From: Acidihalobacter sp.
GTDB lineage: Bacteria; Pseudomonadota; Gammaproteobacteria; DSM-5130; Acidihalobacteraceae
NCBI GenBank assembly: GCA_027013225.1
Contig: JALUXU010000069.1
Location: 1 to 64,000 of the forward strand
DNA: 64,000 nt
Direction of reading: 5' to 3'
In this document: piece by piece, positions 17,826 through 28,740 of the stretch
How the letters are laid out: each line of letters opens with the position of its first letter
Numbering within the stretch: the first letter of the stretch is position 1
Made by a program: the position numbers and the translations under genes
The notes under the pieces: model-generated
The model's input: the letters and a program-made list of their open reading frames with translations, nothing else
Database searches by the model: none
What the model was told of the DNA's origin: nothing

Positions 17826-20636
17826 ATGAAGCAAGCCACTCCAACTTTGCTGCGACCTTATGACAAGCAACTACGCGCCCGCGTCAAGCTACTCGGCTCC
17901 CAGCTGGGGGAAATCTTGAGGGAGCACGCTGGCAGAAAAGTTTATTTTGCTGTCGAAACCTTACGCAAAGGTTACATCCGCCTCAGGCGACAGGAAGATC
18001 CTGCCTTGCGCGATCGCCTCATGAGATACATCGCCCGTCTGGACATCGACACTCTGGAACAAGTCATCCGCGCTTTCACCTGCTATTTCAGCCTCGTCAA
18101 CATCGCCGAAGAAGATCACGCCCACCGCTGGCGGCGGCAGCAAGTCTCGAAGGGAGAACGTTTCTGGCCCGGCTCTTTTGCCCGCACCATCCACGAACTG
18201 CAAGCCAACGGGCTACATGCCGACCAGTTGCAAACCCTGCTCGACCATTTGTGCTACAACCCGGTGATCACCGCCCATCCCACCGAAGCGCGGCGACGCA
18301 CCATCATGGAAATCCTGCGGCGCATCTTTCTGGTCAACGACCAGCTCAACCTGCGCCGCTGGGGGAAGCTGGAGCGCGAGGGATTGCTGGAGGATCTGCG
18401 CCGTGAAATCCTCACGCTCTGGCGCACCGACGAGGTGCGGATGCTCAAGCCAACAGTGCATGACGAAATCAGAAACGGTTTGTATTATTTCCGCGAAAGC
18501 CTGTTCGAAGCCGTGCCCTTGACCTATCGCTATGCCCAGCGGGCCATGGACCGCTACTACGGAGAAGGAGCAATCAACGTGCCAAGCTTCATTCGTTTCG
18601 GCAGCTGGATCGGCGGCGATCGCGACGGCAATCCCTATGTCAAACCGGAGACTACGGAATACGCGCTGCGACTGCAGATGCATGAAGCGCTCGAGGAATA
18701 TCATCGCCGCCTGGTCGATCTCGGCAAGCGCCTGACCCATTCTTTGCGTCTATGCAGTCCTTCGCCTGAATTCCTCGCCAGTCTGGAACTTGACCGAAAC
18801 ATCTGTGGCGGCGAATACGACGAAAAGCTCCCCGGCTTTACCAATGAGCCCTACCGCCGCAAGCTCTACACGATGCGCTGCCGCCTTCAGCACACCCTGG
18901 ATGCCGTCCGCCAGCGTTTGCGCGGTCATCCGGCCCGTTTGGACGCCGCCGCCTACCGCCACGCCGACCAACTGCTCAACGACCTGAAACTCATACGCGA
19001 TTCCTTGATCTCGCACGGCGATGCGCTCATCGCCAGCGGCGAATTACAAGACCTCATCCGTCTGGTCGAAACATTCGGATTCCATTTGCTCAAACTGGAT
19101 ATCCGCCAAGAGTCCAGCGTCCATACCCGTACCGTTGCCCAGATCATCGAACAACTTGCGCCGGGCCATGACTATTTAGGTATGGATGACGCAGCCCGTT
19201 GCCGCCTTCTGGGGCGCTTGATCGACACAGCCGTCCTGCCCACTTACGACCGAGCTCTGCTTGATGATGAGGCCCGGGAAACTCTGGCCGTATTCGCGAC
19301 CATAGGACGAATGCGTGAAGAGATAGGCGAAGATCCTTTCGGCAGCTACGTGATTTCGATGACCCATCAGGCCAGCCATGTGATCGAGGTTCTGTTTCTA
19401 GCCCGCCTGGCCGGCTTATGCGGCCGCACGGAAGAAGGACGCTTCTGCCACGTTCGCGCCGCGCCCTTGTTCGAAACCATCGAAGATCTAGCGCATATTC
19501 GCGACGTGCTTGGACGGTTGTTTTCCGCATCCGCCTACGACGGCATGCTCAAAGCAGCCGGCAATACCCAGGAAATCATGCTCGGCTACTCCGATTCCAC
19601 CAAGGACGGGGGCATTCTTGCCTCGGCTTGGGAACTCTATGAAGCACAGCGCCAGATCATCCAAATCACCCACGCGCACAACATTCATTGTCGCCTCTTC
19701 CATGGCCGTGGGGGCACTGTCGCCCGCGGCGGCGGTCCAACGCACGAGGCCATCATCGCTCAACCGCCAGGCACCGTGGAAGGTGAGATCAAGTTCACGG
19801 AACAAGGAGAAGTGCTCTACTACCGCTATGGTCACCAGGAAACCGCCGTGCATGAACTGACGCTGGGCAGTACCGGCCTGCTCAAGGCCAGCCTCGGCCT
19901 GGTACGCGAGATCCACGCCGATCGCGCGCCCTATCTGCAAACCGCAGCCGAACTCGCGGTTCTTGGCGAGGAGGCCTACCACGATCTGATCGACCGCACC
20001 CCCGGTCTGATCGACTTTTTCTATGAGGCGACACCAGTCAGCGAAATCGGGCGTCTCAACATCGGCTCGCGCCCTTCGCACCGAAAAAGCAGCGACCGCA
20101 GCAAGTCATCCATCCGCGCCATCCCCTGGGTATTTGGCTGGGCCCAGGCCCGTTACACCTTGCCAGGGTGGTATGGCATCGGTACGGCATTGAAACGCTG
20201 GCGTGGCGATGACCCGGAACGACTCGCGCTGCTGCGCGCTATGTATCAGGAATGGCCCTTCATGCGCGTCCTGCTGAGCAACATTCAGATGTCTCTGTTC
20301 AAGGCCGATATGCGCACCGCGGCCGAATACACCAGCTTGGTTCATGATCAAGCGCTCGCGCGGCAGATTCATCAGCGTATCGCCGAGGAATACGCGATGA
20401 GTGTCGAGGAAATCCTGACCGTCACCGGGACGGAAGAACTGCTGACGGAAAATCCGACACTGGCGCTCTCGCTGAGCCGCCGCAATCCCTATCTGGATCC
20501 ACTCAATCACATTCAGATCATTCTTCTGCAACGCTATCGTCACGCACAGAATGAAACACCCGAAAATAATCTCTGGCTAGGCCCTTTGCTGCGTTCCATC
20601 AAAGGAATCGCCATTGGCCAGCGCAACACCGGATGA
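17826..20636 (+). CDS. ppc: Phosphoenolpyruvate carboxylase
   Basis: 936 aa from the ATG at 17826-17828 (MKQATPTLLRPYD); the frame is open 11 codons further upstream without family similarity. Signature motifs are VITAHPTEARRRT with the catalytic His, GYSDSTKDGG, and FHGRGGTVARGGGP with the mobile loop. The C-terminus ends RNTG as in nearly all members. It fixes bicarbonate on PEP to give oxaloacetate, the main anaplerotic route. It appears monocistronic, with an 83-bp gap to the next gene. Confidence 0.97.
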   Translation: MKQATPTLLRPYDKQLRARVKLLGSQLGEILREHAGRKVYFAVETLRKGYIRLRRQEDPALRDRLMRYIARLDIDTLEQVIRAFTCYFSLVNIAEEDHAHRWRRQQVSKGERFWPGSFARTIHELQANGLHADQLQTLLDHLCYNPVITAHPTEARRRTIMEILRRIFLVNDQLNLRRWGKLEREGLLEDLRREILTLWRTDEVRMLKPTVHDEIRNGLYYFRESLFEAVPLTYRYAQRAMDRYYGEGAINVPSFIRFGSWIGGDRDGNPYVKPETTEYALRLQMHEALEEYHRRLVDLGKRLTHSLRLCSPSPEFLASLELDRNICGGEYDEKLPGFTNEPYRRKLYTMRCRLQHTLDAVRQRLRGHPARLDAAAYRHADQLLNDLKLIRDSLISHGDALIASGELQDLIRLVETFGFHLLKLDIRQESSVHTRTVAQIIEQLAPGHDYLGMDDAARCRLLGRLIDTAVLPTYDRALLDDEARETLAVFATIGRMREEIGEDPFGSYVISMTHQASHVIEVLFLARLAGLCGRTEEGRFCHVRAAPLFETIEDLAHIRDVLGRLFSASAYDGMLKAAGNTQEIMLGYSDSTKDGGILASAWELYEAQRQIIQITHAHNIHCRLFHGRGGTVARGGGPTHEAIIAQPPGTVEGEIKFTEQGEVLYYRYGHQETAVHELTLGSTGLLKASLGLVREIHADRAPYLQTAAELAVLGEEAYHDLIDRTPGLIDFFYEATPVSEIGRLNIGSRPSHRKSSDRSKSSIRAIPWVFGWAQARYTLPGWYGIGTALKRWRGDDPERLALLRAMYQEWPFMRVLLSNIQMSLFKADMRTAAEYTSLVHDQALARQIHQRIAEEYAMSVEEILTVTGTEELLTENPTLALSLSRRNPYLDPLNHIQIILLQRYRHAQNETPENNLWLGPLLRSIKGIAIGQRNTG

Positions 20637-20719
20637 GTCGCTAGAATAAAACCCTTGTTTTCTAATATATATGCTACATTCATCGCTCAGAAACTCGCAC
20701 TCAAAGACCTCAATGAACC

Positions 20720-22123
20720 ATGATCAGTAATACGCGAGGACCACGGCTATCCAAAAGTGTGGCTGCTTTCATGTTCATTCAAGGAGGGATCGCCTTCGGT
20801 TCGGTGTATCTTGCCGCTGAGCTGCGATTCCTCTTCGATCCCGAAATCAACGCCTACCTTGAAGACTTATGGCCGAGTGCACTGACATTCGCCGCCATGA
20901 CTGTTCTCGGCCTCGCTTCCATCGGCCTCTACCGGCAGCAACTTCGCGGCAACCTCAGCCAGGTGCTCCTGCAAATCGCCTTCGGCATCGTGATTGCCAT
21001 GATCGGCACGGCGTTGATTTTCTATCTCATCCCTTCCATCTATATTGGCCGTGGCGTCATTTCTTTGGCCATGCTGCTGACTTTTTTGGGCGCTATATGC
21101 TCTCAACTCATTTTTCTCAAACTGCTGGATCACGAAGCGTTCAAGCAAAGAGTGCTGATGTATGGCGCCGGCCAGAATGCGCAAGCCCTGATGGAGCGGC
21201 TACAACGAAAATCCGATCAGCGCCGGTTCCACATCGTTGGTTTCGTTCCTGTCTCAGGAGAATCCGCGTGCATTCCCGAAGACCATCACATCCACGCTGA
21301 TGAAACTGATCTTGTGAACCTCGCGCAACGGGAAAGAGTGGACGAAATCGTGATCGTCATGGACGAAAAGCGCAACCAACTACCACTTGAGCAATTGCTC
21401 ACGCTCAAATTCAGCGGGCTGAAAATAAGAAATGCGAGCGACTTCTATGAGCATTACATGGGCAAGCTCAAAGTCGATCTCATGCCGCCATCGTCTCTCA
21501 TTTTCGCCTCCGGTTTCGAACGGAACAATCGCGAGGAAATCCTGAAACGGATGCTTGATATTGGGGTTTCAACAACCATGCTCGTATTGCTATGGCCAAT
21601 CATGTTGCTGACCGCGTTCGCGATCCGGCTCGAAGACGGCTGGCGCGCGCCCATCCTGTATCGGCAGACCCGCGTCGGCCGCTATGAAACACCGTTCAAG
21701 GTTCTCAAGTTCCGCAGCATGCGCCCCAATGCCGAGGCCGATGGCAAGGCTCGCTGGGCGACCACTAACGACAACCGCATTACCCGCGTAGGCGGCTTCA
21801 TTCGCAAGTACCGCATTGACGAACTGCCGCAATTGTTCAATGTGCTCGCAGGTCAGATGAGCCTCGTGGGGCCGCGTCCGGAACGCCCTGAATTCGTGGC
21901 CAGGCTCAGCCAGAACATCCCCTATTACAACCTCAGGCACAACGTCCGCCCTGGTGTCACCGGTTGGGCCCAGATTTCCTATCCCTACGGAGCCACCGAG
22001 CGTGATGCGCTGGAAAAACTACAATACGACCTGTATTACGTCAAATACGCGAACCTGCTTTTCGACCTTTATATCCTGCTCGGCACGGTCGAAGTAATCC
22101 TTATGCGCAAAGGAGGCCGCTGA
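20720..22123 (+). CDS. PEP-CTERM-locus undecaprenyl-phosphate sugar-1-phosphate transferase
   Basis: 467 aa. There are four to five N-terminal membrane helices (about 12-125), then a Rossmann-like region (VLMYGAGQNAQALMERL, about 140-260). The last 190 residues are a bacterial sugar transferase domain after one more helix (about 280-305). Signatures are KFRSMRPNAEAD, YRIDELPQLFNVLAGQMS and GPRPERPEFV. It should load the first sugar of an exopolysaccharide repeat onto undecaprenyl phosphate at the inner membrane. The subfamily is the one usually found beside PrsK/PrsR. It is first in the plus-strand prs cluster, 21 bp before prsK. Confidence 0.9.
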   Translation: MISNTRGPRLSKSVAAFMFIQGGIAFGSVYLAAELRFLFDPEINAYLEDLWPSALTFAAMTVLGLASIGLYRQQLRGNLSQVLLQIAFGIVIAMIGTALIFYLIPSIYIGRGVISLAMLLTFLGAICSQLIFLKLLDHEAFKQRVLMYGAGQNAQALMERLQRKSDQRRFHIVGFVPVSGESACIPEDHHIHADETDLVNLAQRERVDEIVIVMDEKRNQLPLEQLLTLKFSGLKIRNASDFYEHYMGKLKVDLMPPSSLIFASGFERNNREEILKRMLDIGVSTTMLVLLWPIMLLTAFAIRLEDGWRAPILYRQTRVGRYETPFKVLKFRSMRPNAEADGKARWATTNDNRITRVGGFIRKYRIDELPQLFNVLAGQMSLVGPRPERPEFVARLSQNIPYYNLRHNVRPGVTGWAQISYPYGATERDALEKLQYDLYYVKYANLLFDLYILLGTVEVILMRKGGR

Positions 22124-22144
22124 GGCGGCCCGGTTCCGGCTGAC

Positions 22145-24232
22145 ATGGCCGAACTCACTCCGCTTGCCTGGGCCACATTCGGCAGCTACACCGCTGGCGC
22201 CGTCGCTTTCGGCCTGCTCAGCACCCTTCTCCTAATCAACCGTCAGCGAAGACTATTGGGCGCTGCGTTTTTCTTGGCTTGCCTGATCAATGCACTGTGG
22301 CTGGGCTTTCTTGCCAGCTGGCCCTGGCTGCCTGCTCTGCCTTGGCCGACGGTACCTGGCAGTGAATCGCTGCGGGATGCCGCCTGGCTGTTCTTTCTCG
22401 CCCGGCTGCTGCGTGGAGAATCTTCCCAGGCACGCACGGCCAATCGCACTCTGGCAGCGGCTGCCTTGGTGCTGCCACTCGGCTGGTTCGTCTGGGCGGT
22501 GTGGCCCGGCCCCGTTTTGCCGCCGTCAAGAACTGCCTATCTAATGGGTGGACTGATCATTGCCGTATTCGCATTATTCCTGCTGGAGCAATTCTGGCGC
22601 AATCTGGTGCCTGAACGGCGCTGGGCACTCAAATACCTTGCCATCGGCATGGCCACTTTCTTCGCCTATGATTTGCTGCTCTACTCCCAGGGGATGCTCT
22701 ATCATCACATCTCGCCCGACTTGTGGGCCGCACGCGGTGCGGTAGCCGTTCTCAGCGCGCCGCTGCTGGCGGTGGCCGCCGCTCGCGACCCCGACTGGTC
22801 CGGCGAACTTTTTGTCTCCCGCCGGCTGGTGTTTCGCACCACGATCCTGCTTGCCGCTGGCCTCTATCTGCTGCTCATGGCTGCTGGCGGCTACTACATC
22901 CGCAATTTCGGTGGAAGCTGGGGCGAGTTCTGGCAAATCGTATTCCTGTCCGCAGCGGTGACAGGAGGCGTGGTATTGCTGGCGTCAGCACAGGTGCGCG
23001 CCCGCATCAGGGTCTTTCTGCTTAAGAATTTTCACGCCTACCATTACGAGTACCGCGAAGAGTGGCAACGCCTGATCCACAGGCTCTACCGTCCGCAAGA
23101 TGCGCGATCGCCTCAGGAGCGCGCTGCCGATGCGCTGGCGGCGCTACTCGACACGCCGGGCACGGCCTTGTTCATTCGTGACGAAGCGGCGGGTAGCGAC
23201 TACGTCCCTGCCGTCATCAGCGCCATTGCCATCCCTCCACAAACGCATGAGTCTGCCGACAGCCCCATGATCCGATTCCTGAAGCGCACGCAATGGATCA
23301 TCGATGCCGACACTCTCACACAAGACCGCCGCCTTCACCCTGATCTCGAACTTGCAGAGTGGTTGGGAAATGTGCCCCGCTGGTGGCTCCTGGTGCCGCT
23401 TGCCCTGGATGACGATCTCATCGGCTTTGTTGTCCTGACCCGCCCGCGTGCGCCGCGCCGTCTCGACTGGGAAGATCGCGATCTGATCAAGGTCGTGGCG
23501 CTGCAACTGGCCGCTTACCTGGCCCAGCACCAAGCATCCCAGGCGCTCAGCCAGGCGCGTCAATTTCAGGCATTCACCCAGATGAGCACTTTCCTCATGC
23601 ATGACCTGAAGAATCTCATCGCCCAGCAGCAACTGTTGGTGAAGAACGCGGCCAGGCACAAGCGCAATCCGGAATTCGTGGACGACATGATCGCCACCAT
23701 CGACAACTCAGTACAACGCATGACTCGCTTGCTGGAACAGCTGCGCGGAAGCGAGGCCGTTACCCGCCGCCCATTGCGGGTGCTCGACGTCTTGCAGGCC
23801 GAAGCCGAGCGCACCGCCGACCGCAAACCCAAGGCACGGATCCACAGCCCGCCCGAAGTCACCGGAGCCCACATTGCGGCCGATCCACAAGCGTTCGCCA
23901 TGGTCTTGCATCACCTCATCCGCAACGCCCAAGATGCCACGCCCGAAGAAGGAGTAATTCGGGTTACACTCGAGCTTTTTGGAAACTGGGTAATCATCGA
24001 CGTAAGCGACACCGGCTGTGGCATGAGTGAGGATTTTATACGCGACCACCTGTTCACCCCCTTCGACTCCACCAAAGCGGCGAGGGGAATGGGCATTGGC
24101 GCTTTCCAGATCAGAACTTTCGCCCGTGAACATGGCGGCTCGGTGGATGTCGAAAGCCGCCCCGGCCAGGGCACCCGCTTTCGCCTGCGCCTGCCGCGCT
24201 ACGTTGACGACGACCGAGATGACCGACCATGA
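22145..24232 (+). CDS. prsK: PrsK, PEP-CTERM system sensor histidine kinase
   Basis: 695 aa. About eight hydrophobic segments fill residues 8-285, then a GAF-like domain (about 315-455). The histidine is H486 in STFLMHDLKNLIAQ, followed by a HATPase_c domain with the N box (RNAQDA) and G1 box DTGCGM (from 622). The multi-pass sensor plus cytoplasmic GAF layout is that of PrsK, the kinase linked to exosortase/PEP-CTERM loci. It should autophosphorylate and pass phosphate to PrsR. Its stop overlaps the prsR start (24229-24232). Confidence 0.92.
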   Translation: MAELTPLAWATFGSYTAGAVAFGLLSTLLLINRQRRLLGAAFFLACLINALWLGFLASWPWLPALPWPTVPGSESLRDAAWLFFLARLLRGESSQARTANRTLAAAALVLPLGWFVWAVWPGPVLPPSRTAYLMGGLIIAVFALFLLEQFWRNLVPERRWALKYLAIGMATFFAYDLLLYSQGMLYHHISPDLWAARGAVAVLSAPLLAVAAARDPDWSGELFVSRRLVFRTTILLAAGLYLLLMAAGGYYIRNFGGSWGEFWQIVFLSAAVTGGVVLLASAQVRARIRVFLLKNFHAYHYEYREEWQRLIHRLYRPQDARSPQERAADALAALLDTPGTALFIRDEAAGSDYVPAVISAIAIPPQTHESADSPMIRFLKRTQWIIDADTLTQDRRLHPDLELAEWLGNVPRWWLLVPLALDDDLIGFVVLTRPRAPRRLDWEDRDLIKVVALQLAAYLAQHQASQALSQARQFQAFTQMSTFLMHDLKNLIAQQQLLVKNAARHKRNPEFVDDMIATIDNSVQRMTRLLEQLRGSEAVTRRPLRVLDVLQAEAERTADRKPKARIHSPPEVTGAHIAADPQAFAMVLHHLIRNAQDATPEEGVIRVTLELFGNWVIIDVSDTGCGMSEDFIRDHLFTPFDSTKAARGMGIGAFQIRTFAREHGGSVDVESRPGQGTRFRLRLPRYVDDDRDDRP

Positions 24233-25581
24233 AGAATGAGCATCGCCCCCTGCTGATCGTGGAAGACGACCCCGGCCTCGCCCGCCAGCTCCGCTGGTCG
24301 CTGGAAAAATACCAGCCCGTGTTCGCCTCCGACCGGGAAGAAGCCCTCGCGCTCGTACGCAAGCACCGGCCCGCCGTGGTGCTTCAGGATCTCGGCCTGC
24401 CGCCCGACACCAACGGCACCGACGAAGGCATGGCCTGTCTGCAGGAAATCCTCAGGCTGGCGCCCGACACCAAGGTCATCGTCGTCACCGGCAACGGCGA
24501 CCAGAGCAGCGCGGTGCGGGCCATCGGCCTCGGTGCCTGGGACTTCCACGCCAAGCCGCTCGACCTGGACGTGCTCGGAATCCTCATCGAACGCGCGCAG
24601 CGCATCTGGGCGCTGGAACAGGAACACCGCGCACTGCAGCAAACTGCCGCATCGCCGCTGTCCGGCATCATCGCCGCCAGCCAGAACATGCTCGCCGTAC
24701 TGCGCCAGGTCGAGAAAGTCGCGCCCACCCGCGCCACCGTCCTCATCCAGGGCGAGACCGGCACCGGCAAGGAACTCATCGCCCGCGCCCTGCACCGCCT
24801 CAGCGAACGCGCCGGGCAGGCCTTCGTCGCCATCAACTGCGCCGCCATCCCCGACACGCTCCTCGAAAGTGAGCTTTTCGGCTATGAAAAGGGCGCGTTT
24901 ACCGGCGCGGCCCGGCAGACTCCGGGCAAGATCGAGCTGGCCGACCAGGGCACCCTGTTTCTGGACGAAATCGGCGACATGCCGCTGGATTTGCAGGCCA
25001 AGATGCTGCGTTTCCTGCAGGAACGCGTGATCGAACGCCTGGGAGGTCGCCGCGAAATAGCGGTGGATGTCCGCATCCTGTGCGCCACTCACCGCGACCT
25101 GGCCGAGCTGATCAAAAGCGGCGCCTTTCGTGAAGACCTGTATTACCGTATCAGCGAAATCGTGATCCAGATTCCGCCCCTGCGCGAACGCAGGAGTGAT
25201 GCCATCCCAATCGCGCAGGCGCTGCTACGACGCGCCGCAGAACAGCATGGCCGCACGATTCGCGGATTCACGCCGGACGCGCTGCAGGCGATAGAACATT
25301 ACCCCTGGCCCGGCAACGTCCGGGAAATGGAAAACCGCATCAACCGCGCCGCCATCATGGCCGAAAATGCCATGATCGATGCTGGCGATCTTGACCTTGA
25401 GGGAGAGAGCGACAAGCCGTTTCCCACCCTCAAGACGATCCGCGAAAACGCCGAACGCGAGGCCCTGGAACGCGCCCTGGGCGCTGCCGCCGGTAATTTA
25501 AGCAAAGCGGCCGAACTGCTCGGTATTTCCCGGCCGACACTCTATGACCTGTTGAAACGTCATCACCTCACTACGCAATGA
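24229..25581 (+). CDS. prsR: PrsR, sigma-54-dependent response regulator of the PEP-CTERM system
   Basis: 450 aa. The receiver domain has phospho-acceptor D54 ([10 protein letters not shown]) and K109. The AAA+ sigma-54 interaction domain has Walker A GETGTGKE (175-182), the GAFTGA loop (222-227) that touches sigma-54, and FLDEIGDM as Walker B. A Fis-type helix-turn-helix ends the protein ([21 protein letters not shown]). All parts needed for an enhancer-binding activator are intact. A likely target is the PEP-CTERM gene at 28789-29580, which has a sigma-54 promoter. It is coupled to prsK by a 4-bp overlap. Confidence 0.93.
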   Translation: MKNEHRPLLIVEDDPGLARQLRWSLEKYQPVFASDREEALALVRKHRPAVVLQDLGLPPDTNGTDEGMACLQEILRLAPDTKVIVVTGNGDQSSAVRAIGLGAWDFHAKPLDLDVLGILIERAQRIWALEQEHRALQQTAASPLSGIIAASQNMLAVLRQVEKVAPTRATVLIQGETGTGKELIARALHRLSERAGQAFVAINCAAIPDTLLESELFGYEKGAFTGAARQTPGKIELADQGTLFLDEIGDMPLDLQAKMLRFLQERVIERLGGRREIAVDVRILCATHRDLAELIKSGAFREDLYYRISEIVIQIPPLRERRSDAIPIAQALLRRAAEQHGRTIRGFTPDALQAIEHYPWPGNVREMENRINRAAIMAENAMIDAGDLDLEGESDKPFPTLKTIRENAEREALERALGAAAGNLSKAAELLGISRPTLYDLLKRHHLTTQ

Positions 25582-25603
25582 CTCATCTCTCACCGGAGTC
25601 CTC

Positions 25604-28402
25604 ATGAAAACATCGATCCGCCGCCTCCCCGTCACGATCATCCTGATGGTGGCCACCAGCCTGCTGCTGACGGCTTGCAACCATTCCTCCCCCCAGGCCC
25701 GCATCGAGCAGGCCCAGCAAGACATGGCCAAAGGCCAATCGCGAACCGCGCTCATCATTCTGCGCAATGTGGTCAAAAAAGATCCGCAAAACGCACAGGC
25801 CCGCATCCTGCTTGGCAGCGTGCTGTATCGCCTCGGCAATCCGGCGTCCGCGGCGGCGCAATTGCAGCAGGCCGCGGCGAAGACTGCGCTCCCCCCCCAG
25901 GCCCAATTCGATCTGGCCGAAGCGCTCCTGCAGACCGGCCACTTCGATGAGGCCGAGAAAGCCGCCCGGGCCATCCCGGCGAAAACCGAGACCATGGCGG
26001 CGCGCAAACTCGCCCTGCTCGGCATCATCGCCGTGCAAAAGAAAGAGTTATCGCATGCGAAGTCCCTGTTCTCCCAGGCCTTGGCCAAAGACCCCAAATC
26101 GGGCACCGCCCTGATCGGCCAAGGCTTGCTGGCGCTGGCCGAAGGCAATCCGCGGCTGGCCGACGCCAAGGCCGACGCGGCCCTGGCCATCGCCCCCCAA
26201 AATGCCCTGGCCTGGCTCGTCAAGGGCGATGCCGCCCTGGCCGAATTGCACGTGCAGGATGCGGCAAATGCCCTGCAAAAAGCCGTGGACATCGGACCGC
26301 CCAGCCTGTCTCCTTATCAGAGCTTCGTCGCGCGGGGTCGGTTGGCGCAGGCCGAGCTCACCCTGGGACGCCGCAAAGACGCCCTGAAAAACGTCGAAAT
26401 CATGCTCAAACAGGCCCCCAAGGCCCCCTTCCCGAATTTCCTGCGCGGTCTGATCGCCTATCAGAACAAGAATTACCAAACCGCGGCCAACCATCTGCAA
26501 ATCGCCCTCAACGCCGACCCCTACAATGTGCGCGCGCTCACGCTGCTGGGCGCCGCGGAAGCCGCGCAAGGGCAGAATCTACTGGCACAGAACCACCTGT
26601 CCAGCGCCTTGGGGATAAACCCCAATGATTCCATGGCGCGTCGCCAACTGGCCGAACTGCTGTTACGCACCGACCAGACCGCGCAGGCCATACAGACCAT
26701 TACCGCCGGCGCCGCTCCGGGCACGGCCAGCCAGCTCATCCTCTCCCTCTTCCCCTCGAACAGCGAGGCGATCAAGACACTCGCGGCCCTGAGCCGTGAA
26801 CTGCCGCAAAGCGACAAGGTGCGTCTGGCGCTGGCACAGGCGATGCTGGAGAGCGGAGAAAACCAGCAGGCGCTCACCCTGCTCGACCAGCTGAAAAGCG
26901 CCACCGGAAACGCTGCATTGAATGCCCTGCGGCTCAAGGCCATGGCCTACCTCAGAGCGCATCAAACGGCCAAGGCACTCGCCATCGCCGCGCAGCTCGC
27001 CGGGCAAGCGCCGCCGAGCACCGGCGCCTTGAAGCTGGCCGCTGCCATTTATGCCGCCGCGAAGCGGCCTGCCATGGCCGAAGCCGTACTCCGCCGGGCC
27101 CAACGCCTAGTGCCCAGAAACGCAGACATCGCCGACTTGTTGGGCGACCTGCTGCTGCGTCAGGGGCGATTGACGAATGCCCGCGGCGCCTTCGACAAAG
27201 CGCTCACCGCGCGGCCGGGCGATTTGTTTGCCCTGCTCTCGCTGGCCCGCATCGACGCATTGCAAAACCGCCCCGCCGCCATGCTCCAACGCCTGCAACA
27301 GGCGCATGCCGCGCATCCGGCCGCCCTGCCACCGCTGGTGATGCTCAGCCGTTATTACCTGCTCGACAAACAACCGCAGCTCGCCCTGGGCTATGCTCAG
27401 CAGGCCGTTGCCATAAAGCCGGACAATCCCGGACTGCTGACCTTGCTCGGTAGCGCGCAACTCGCCGCCCTGCGACCGGCTGCCGCCTTGCAATCCTTCC
27501 ATGCCGCCGCACAAGCCGCGCCGGATCAACCCCGCTATGCCCTCAACCTGGCGGCCGCCCTGCTGGCGCAAAAGCAATACACCCAGGCGCGCGCGATGCT
27601 TACGCGCGTGGTCGCCGCGCACCCCGACAATGTCGCCGCGGCGCGCGCCCTCGCCTTCACCGAACTCGAGCTCGATCAGCCGCAAAAGGCGCTTGCCGTC
27701 GCCACCCGCCTGGCGGCGAGCGGGCAAGCGCGCCTTGCTGCCCAGGGATGGATGCTGGAAGGCGACCTGCGGTACGCGCAAAAACACTACGCCGCCGCCG
27801 AAGCCGCGTACGTGAAGGCGCAGCAGCGCCAGCCAAGCGCCGCGCTGGCGCTGCGCCAATTCCTGGCGCGCCAGCACGGTGCATTGGCCGATCCGACGCA
27901 GCCACTGCGCCGCTGGCTGAAAGCCCATCCGCAGGATACGGCCATCCGCCAGATACTAGCGACTTATGAACTCGAAACCGGCGACTACGCCCAAGCCAAA
28001 ACCAACTACCGGCGGATATTGCAGCAGCAGCCTGACAATCCCATCGCCAACAACAACCTGGCGTGGCTGATCGGCCGGCATGACCCGCACAAGGCGCTGC
28101 CCTACGCCGAGCGGGCGCATCGGGCCGCCCCCGATCTGCCACAGATCGACGACACGCTCGGTTGGTTGCTGGTTCGCAGCGGTCAGGCCAAACGCGCCCT
28201 GCCATTGCTTCGCCGGGCAGCGCAGGCCGAACCTGGCACCGCCGCAGTGCAATATCACTATGCGGCCGCGCTGGCCGCCAGCGGCCTCAGCGCACAGGCC
28301 ATTGGCCGGCTCGAAAAACTGTTGGCGAAACCGGCGGCCCCCTTCACCGAGCGAAACGCCGCTGAAGCCTTGCTACGGCGCCTGAAAGGCGGGGCTGGCT
28401 GA
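25604..28402 (+). CDS. prsT: PrsT, TPR-repeat lipoprotein of the PEP-CTERM system
   Basis: 932 aa. An N-terminal lipoprotein signal ends with the lipobox LLTAC (Cys25). The rest is a chain of more than twenty tetratricopeptide repeats, visible as recurring A-x-x-x-L-G-x-x-L/A-x-x-x-G patterns. This is the large TPR protein that follows prsK-prsR in exosortase loci and is probably a periplasmic scaffold for exopolysaccharide export or assembly; its exact role is not known. It lies 22 bp after prsR with a GGAG Shine-Dalgarno. GC content is very high and the protein is Ala-rich. Confidence 0.9.
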   Translation: MKTSIRRLPVTIILMVATSLLLTACNHSSPQARIEQAQQDMAKGQSRTALIILRNVVKKDPQNAQARILLGSVLYRLGNPASAAAQLQQAAAKTALPPQAQFDLAEALLQTGHFDEAEKAARAIPAKTETMAARKLALLGIIAVQKKELSHAKSLFSQALAKDPKSGTALIGQGLLALAEGNPRLADAKADAALAIAPQNALAWLVKGDAALAELHVQDAANALQKAVDIGPPSLSPYQSFVARGRLAQAELTLGRRKDALKNVEIMLKQAPKAPFPNFLRGLIAYQNKNYQTAANHLQIALNADPYNVRALTLLGAAEAAQGQNLLAQNHLSSALGINPNDSMARRQLAELLLRTDQTAQAIQTITAGAAPGTASQLILSLFPSNSEAIKTLAALSRELPQSDKVRLALAQAMLESGENQQALTLLDQLKSATGNAALNALRLKAMAYLRAHQTAKALAIAAQLAGQAPPSTGALKLAAAIYAAAKRPAMAEAVLRRAQRLVPRNADIADLLGDLLLRQGRLTNARGAFDKALTARPGDLFALLSLARIDALQNRPAAMLQRLQQAHAAHPAALPPLVMLSRYYLLDKQPQLALGYAQQAVAIKPDNPGLLTLLGSAQLAALRPAAALQSFHAAAQAAPDQPRYALNLAAALLAQKQYTQARAMLTRVVAAHPDNVAAARALAFTELELDQPQKALAVATRLAASGQARLAAQGWMLEGDLRYAQKHYAAAEAAYVKAQQRQPSAALALRQFLARQHGALADPTQPLRRWLKAHPQDTAIRQILATYELETGDYAQAKTNYRRILQQQPDNPIANNNLAWLIGRHDPHKALPYAERAHRAAPDLPQIDDTLGWLLVRSGQAKRALPLLRRAAQAEPGTAAVQYHYAAALAASGLSAQAIGRLEKLLAKPAAPFTERNAAEALLRRLKGGAG

Positions 28403-28709
28403 ACGGCCAAGGGTCCACCCTCGCCCAGGCGTCCAGCCATGGCCGACCTGATGCGAGATGCGCGCATCCTCCGCTGTGAGCGGTTCCACGCCTTATTGCT
28501 CTGCTCGCCGCGTCTTGGTAATGAGCAACGAAGCACGGTCACAACACATGAGAAAACCTCGCAACCGCCTGCAGCGCGGCGCCGGCCGTGAAATTCGCTC
28601 AGCCGTTCAGTCGAGAGTGCATCCAGCGGCGCGGCTTCGGCGGCCGCCCGCGCCGATGACGCCTGAATGCATCTTCCGGTTTACGCCCTCATGCGCTTTT
28701 GCCACGGAC
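28403..28709. other. Non-coding stretch between convergent prsT and the PEP-CTERM gene
   Basis: Together with the two hairpins that follow, this fills the 386 bp between the prsT stop (28402) and the PEP-CTERM gene stop (28789), which face each other. I see no credible gene in it: the short open frames lack a Shine-Dalgarno and family similarity. In exosortase loci the xrtA gene often follows prsT, but nothing resembling it is present. Confidence 0.6.
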
Positions 28710-28734
28710 AAAAAAATCGCCCCTGAAGGGCGAT
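28710..28734 (-). terminator. Intrinsic terminator of the PEP-CTERM gene
   Basis: Read on the minus strand, the stem ATCGCCC / GGGCGAT with a 5-base loop is followed by a run of seven T (plus positions 28710-28716). It stands about 55 bp after the PEP-CTERM gene stop and is a standard rho-independent terminator. Confidence 0.85.
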
Positions 28735-28740
28735 AAGGAC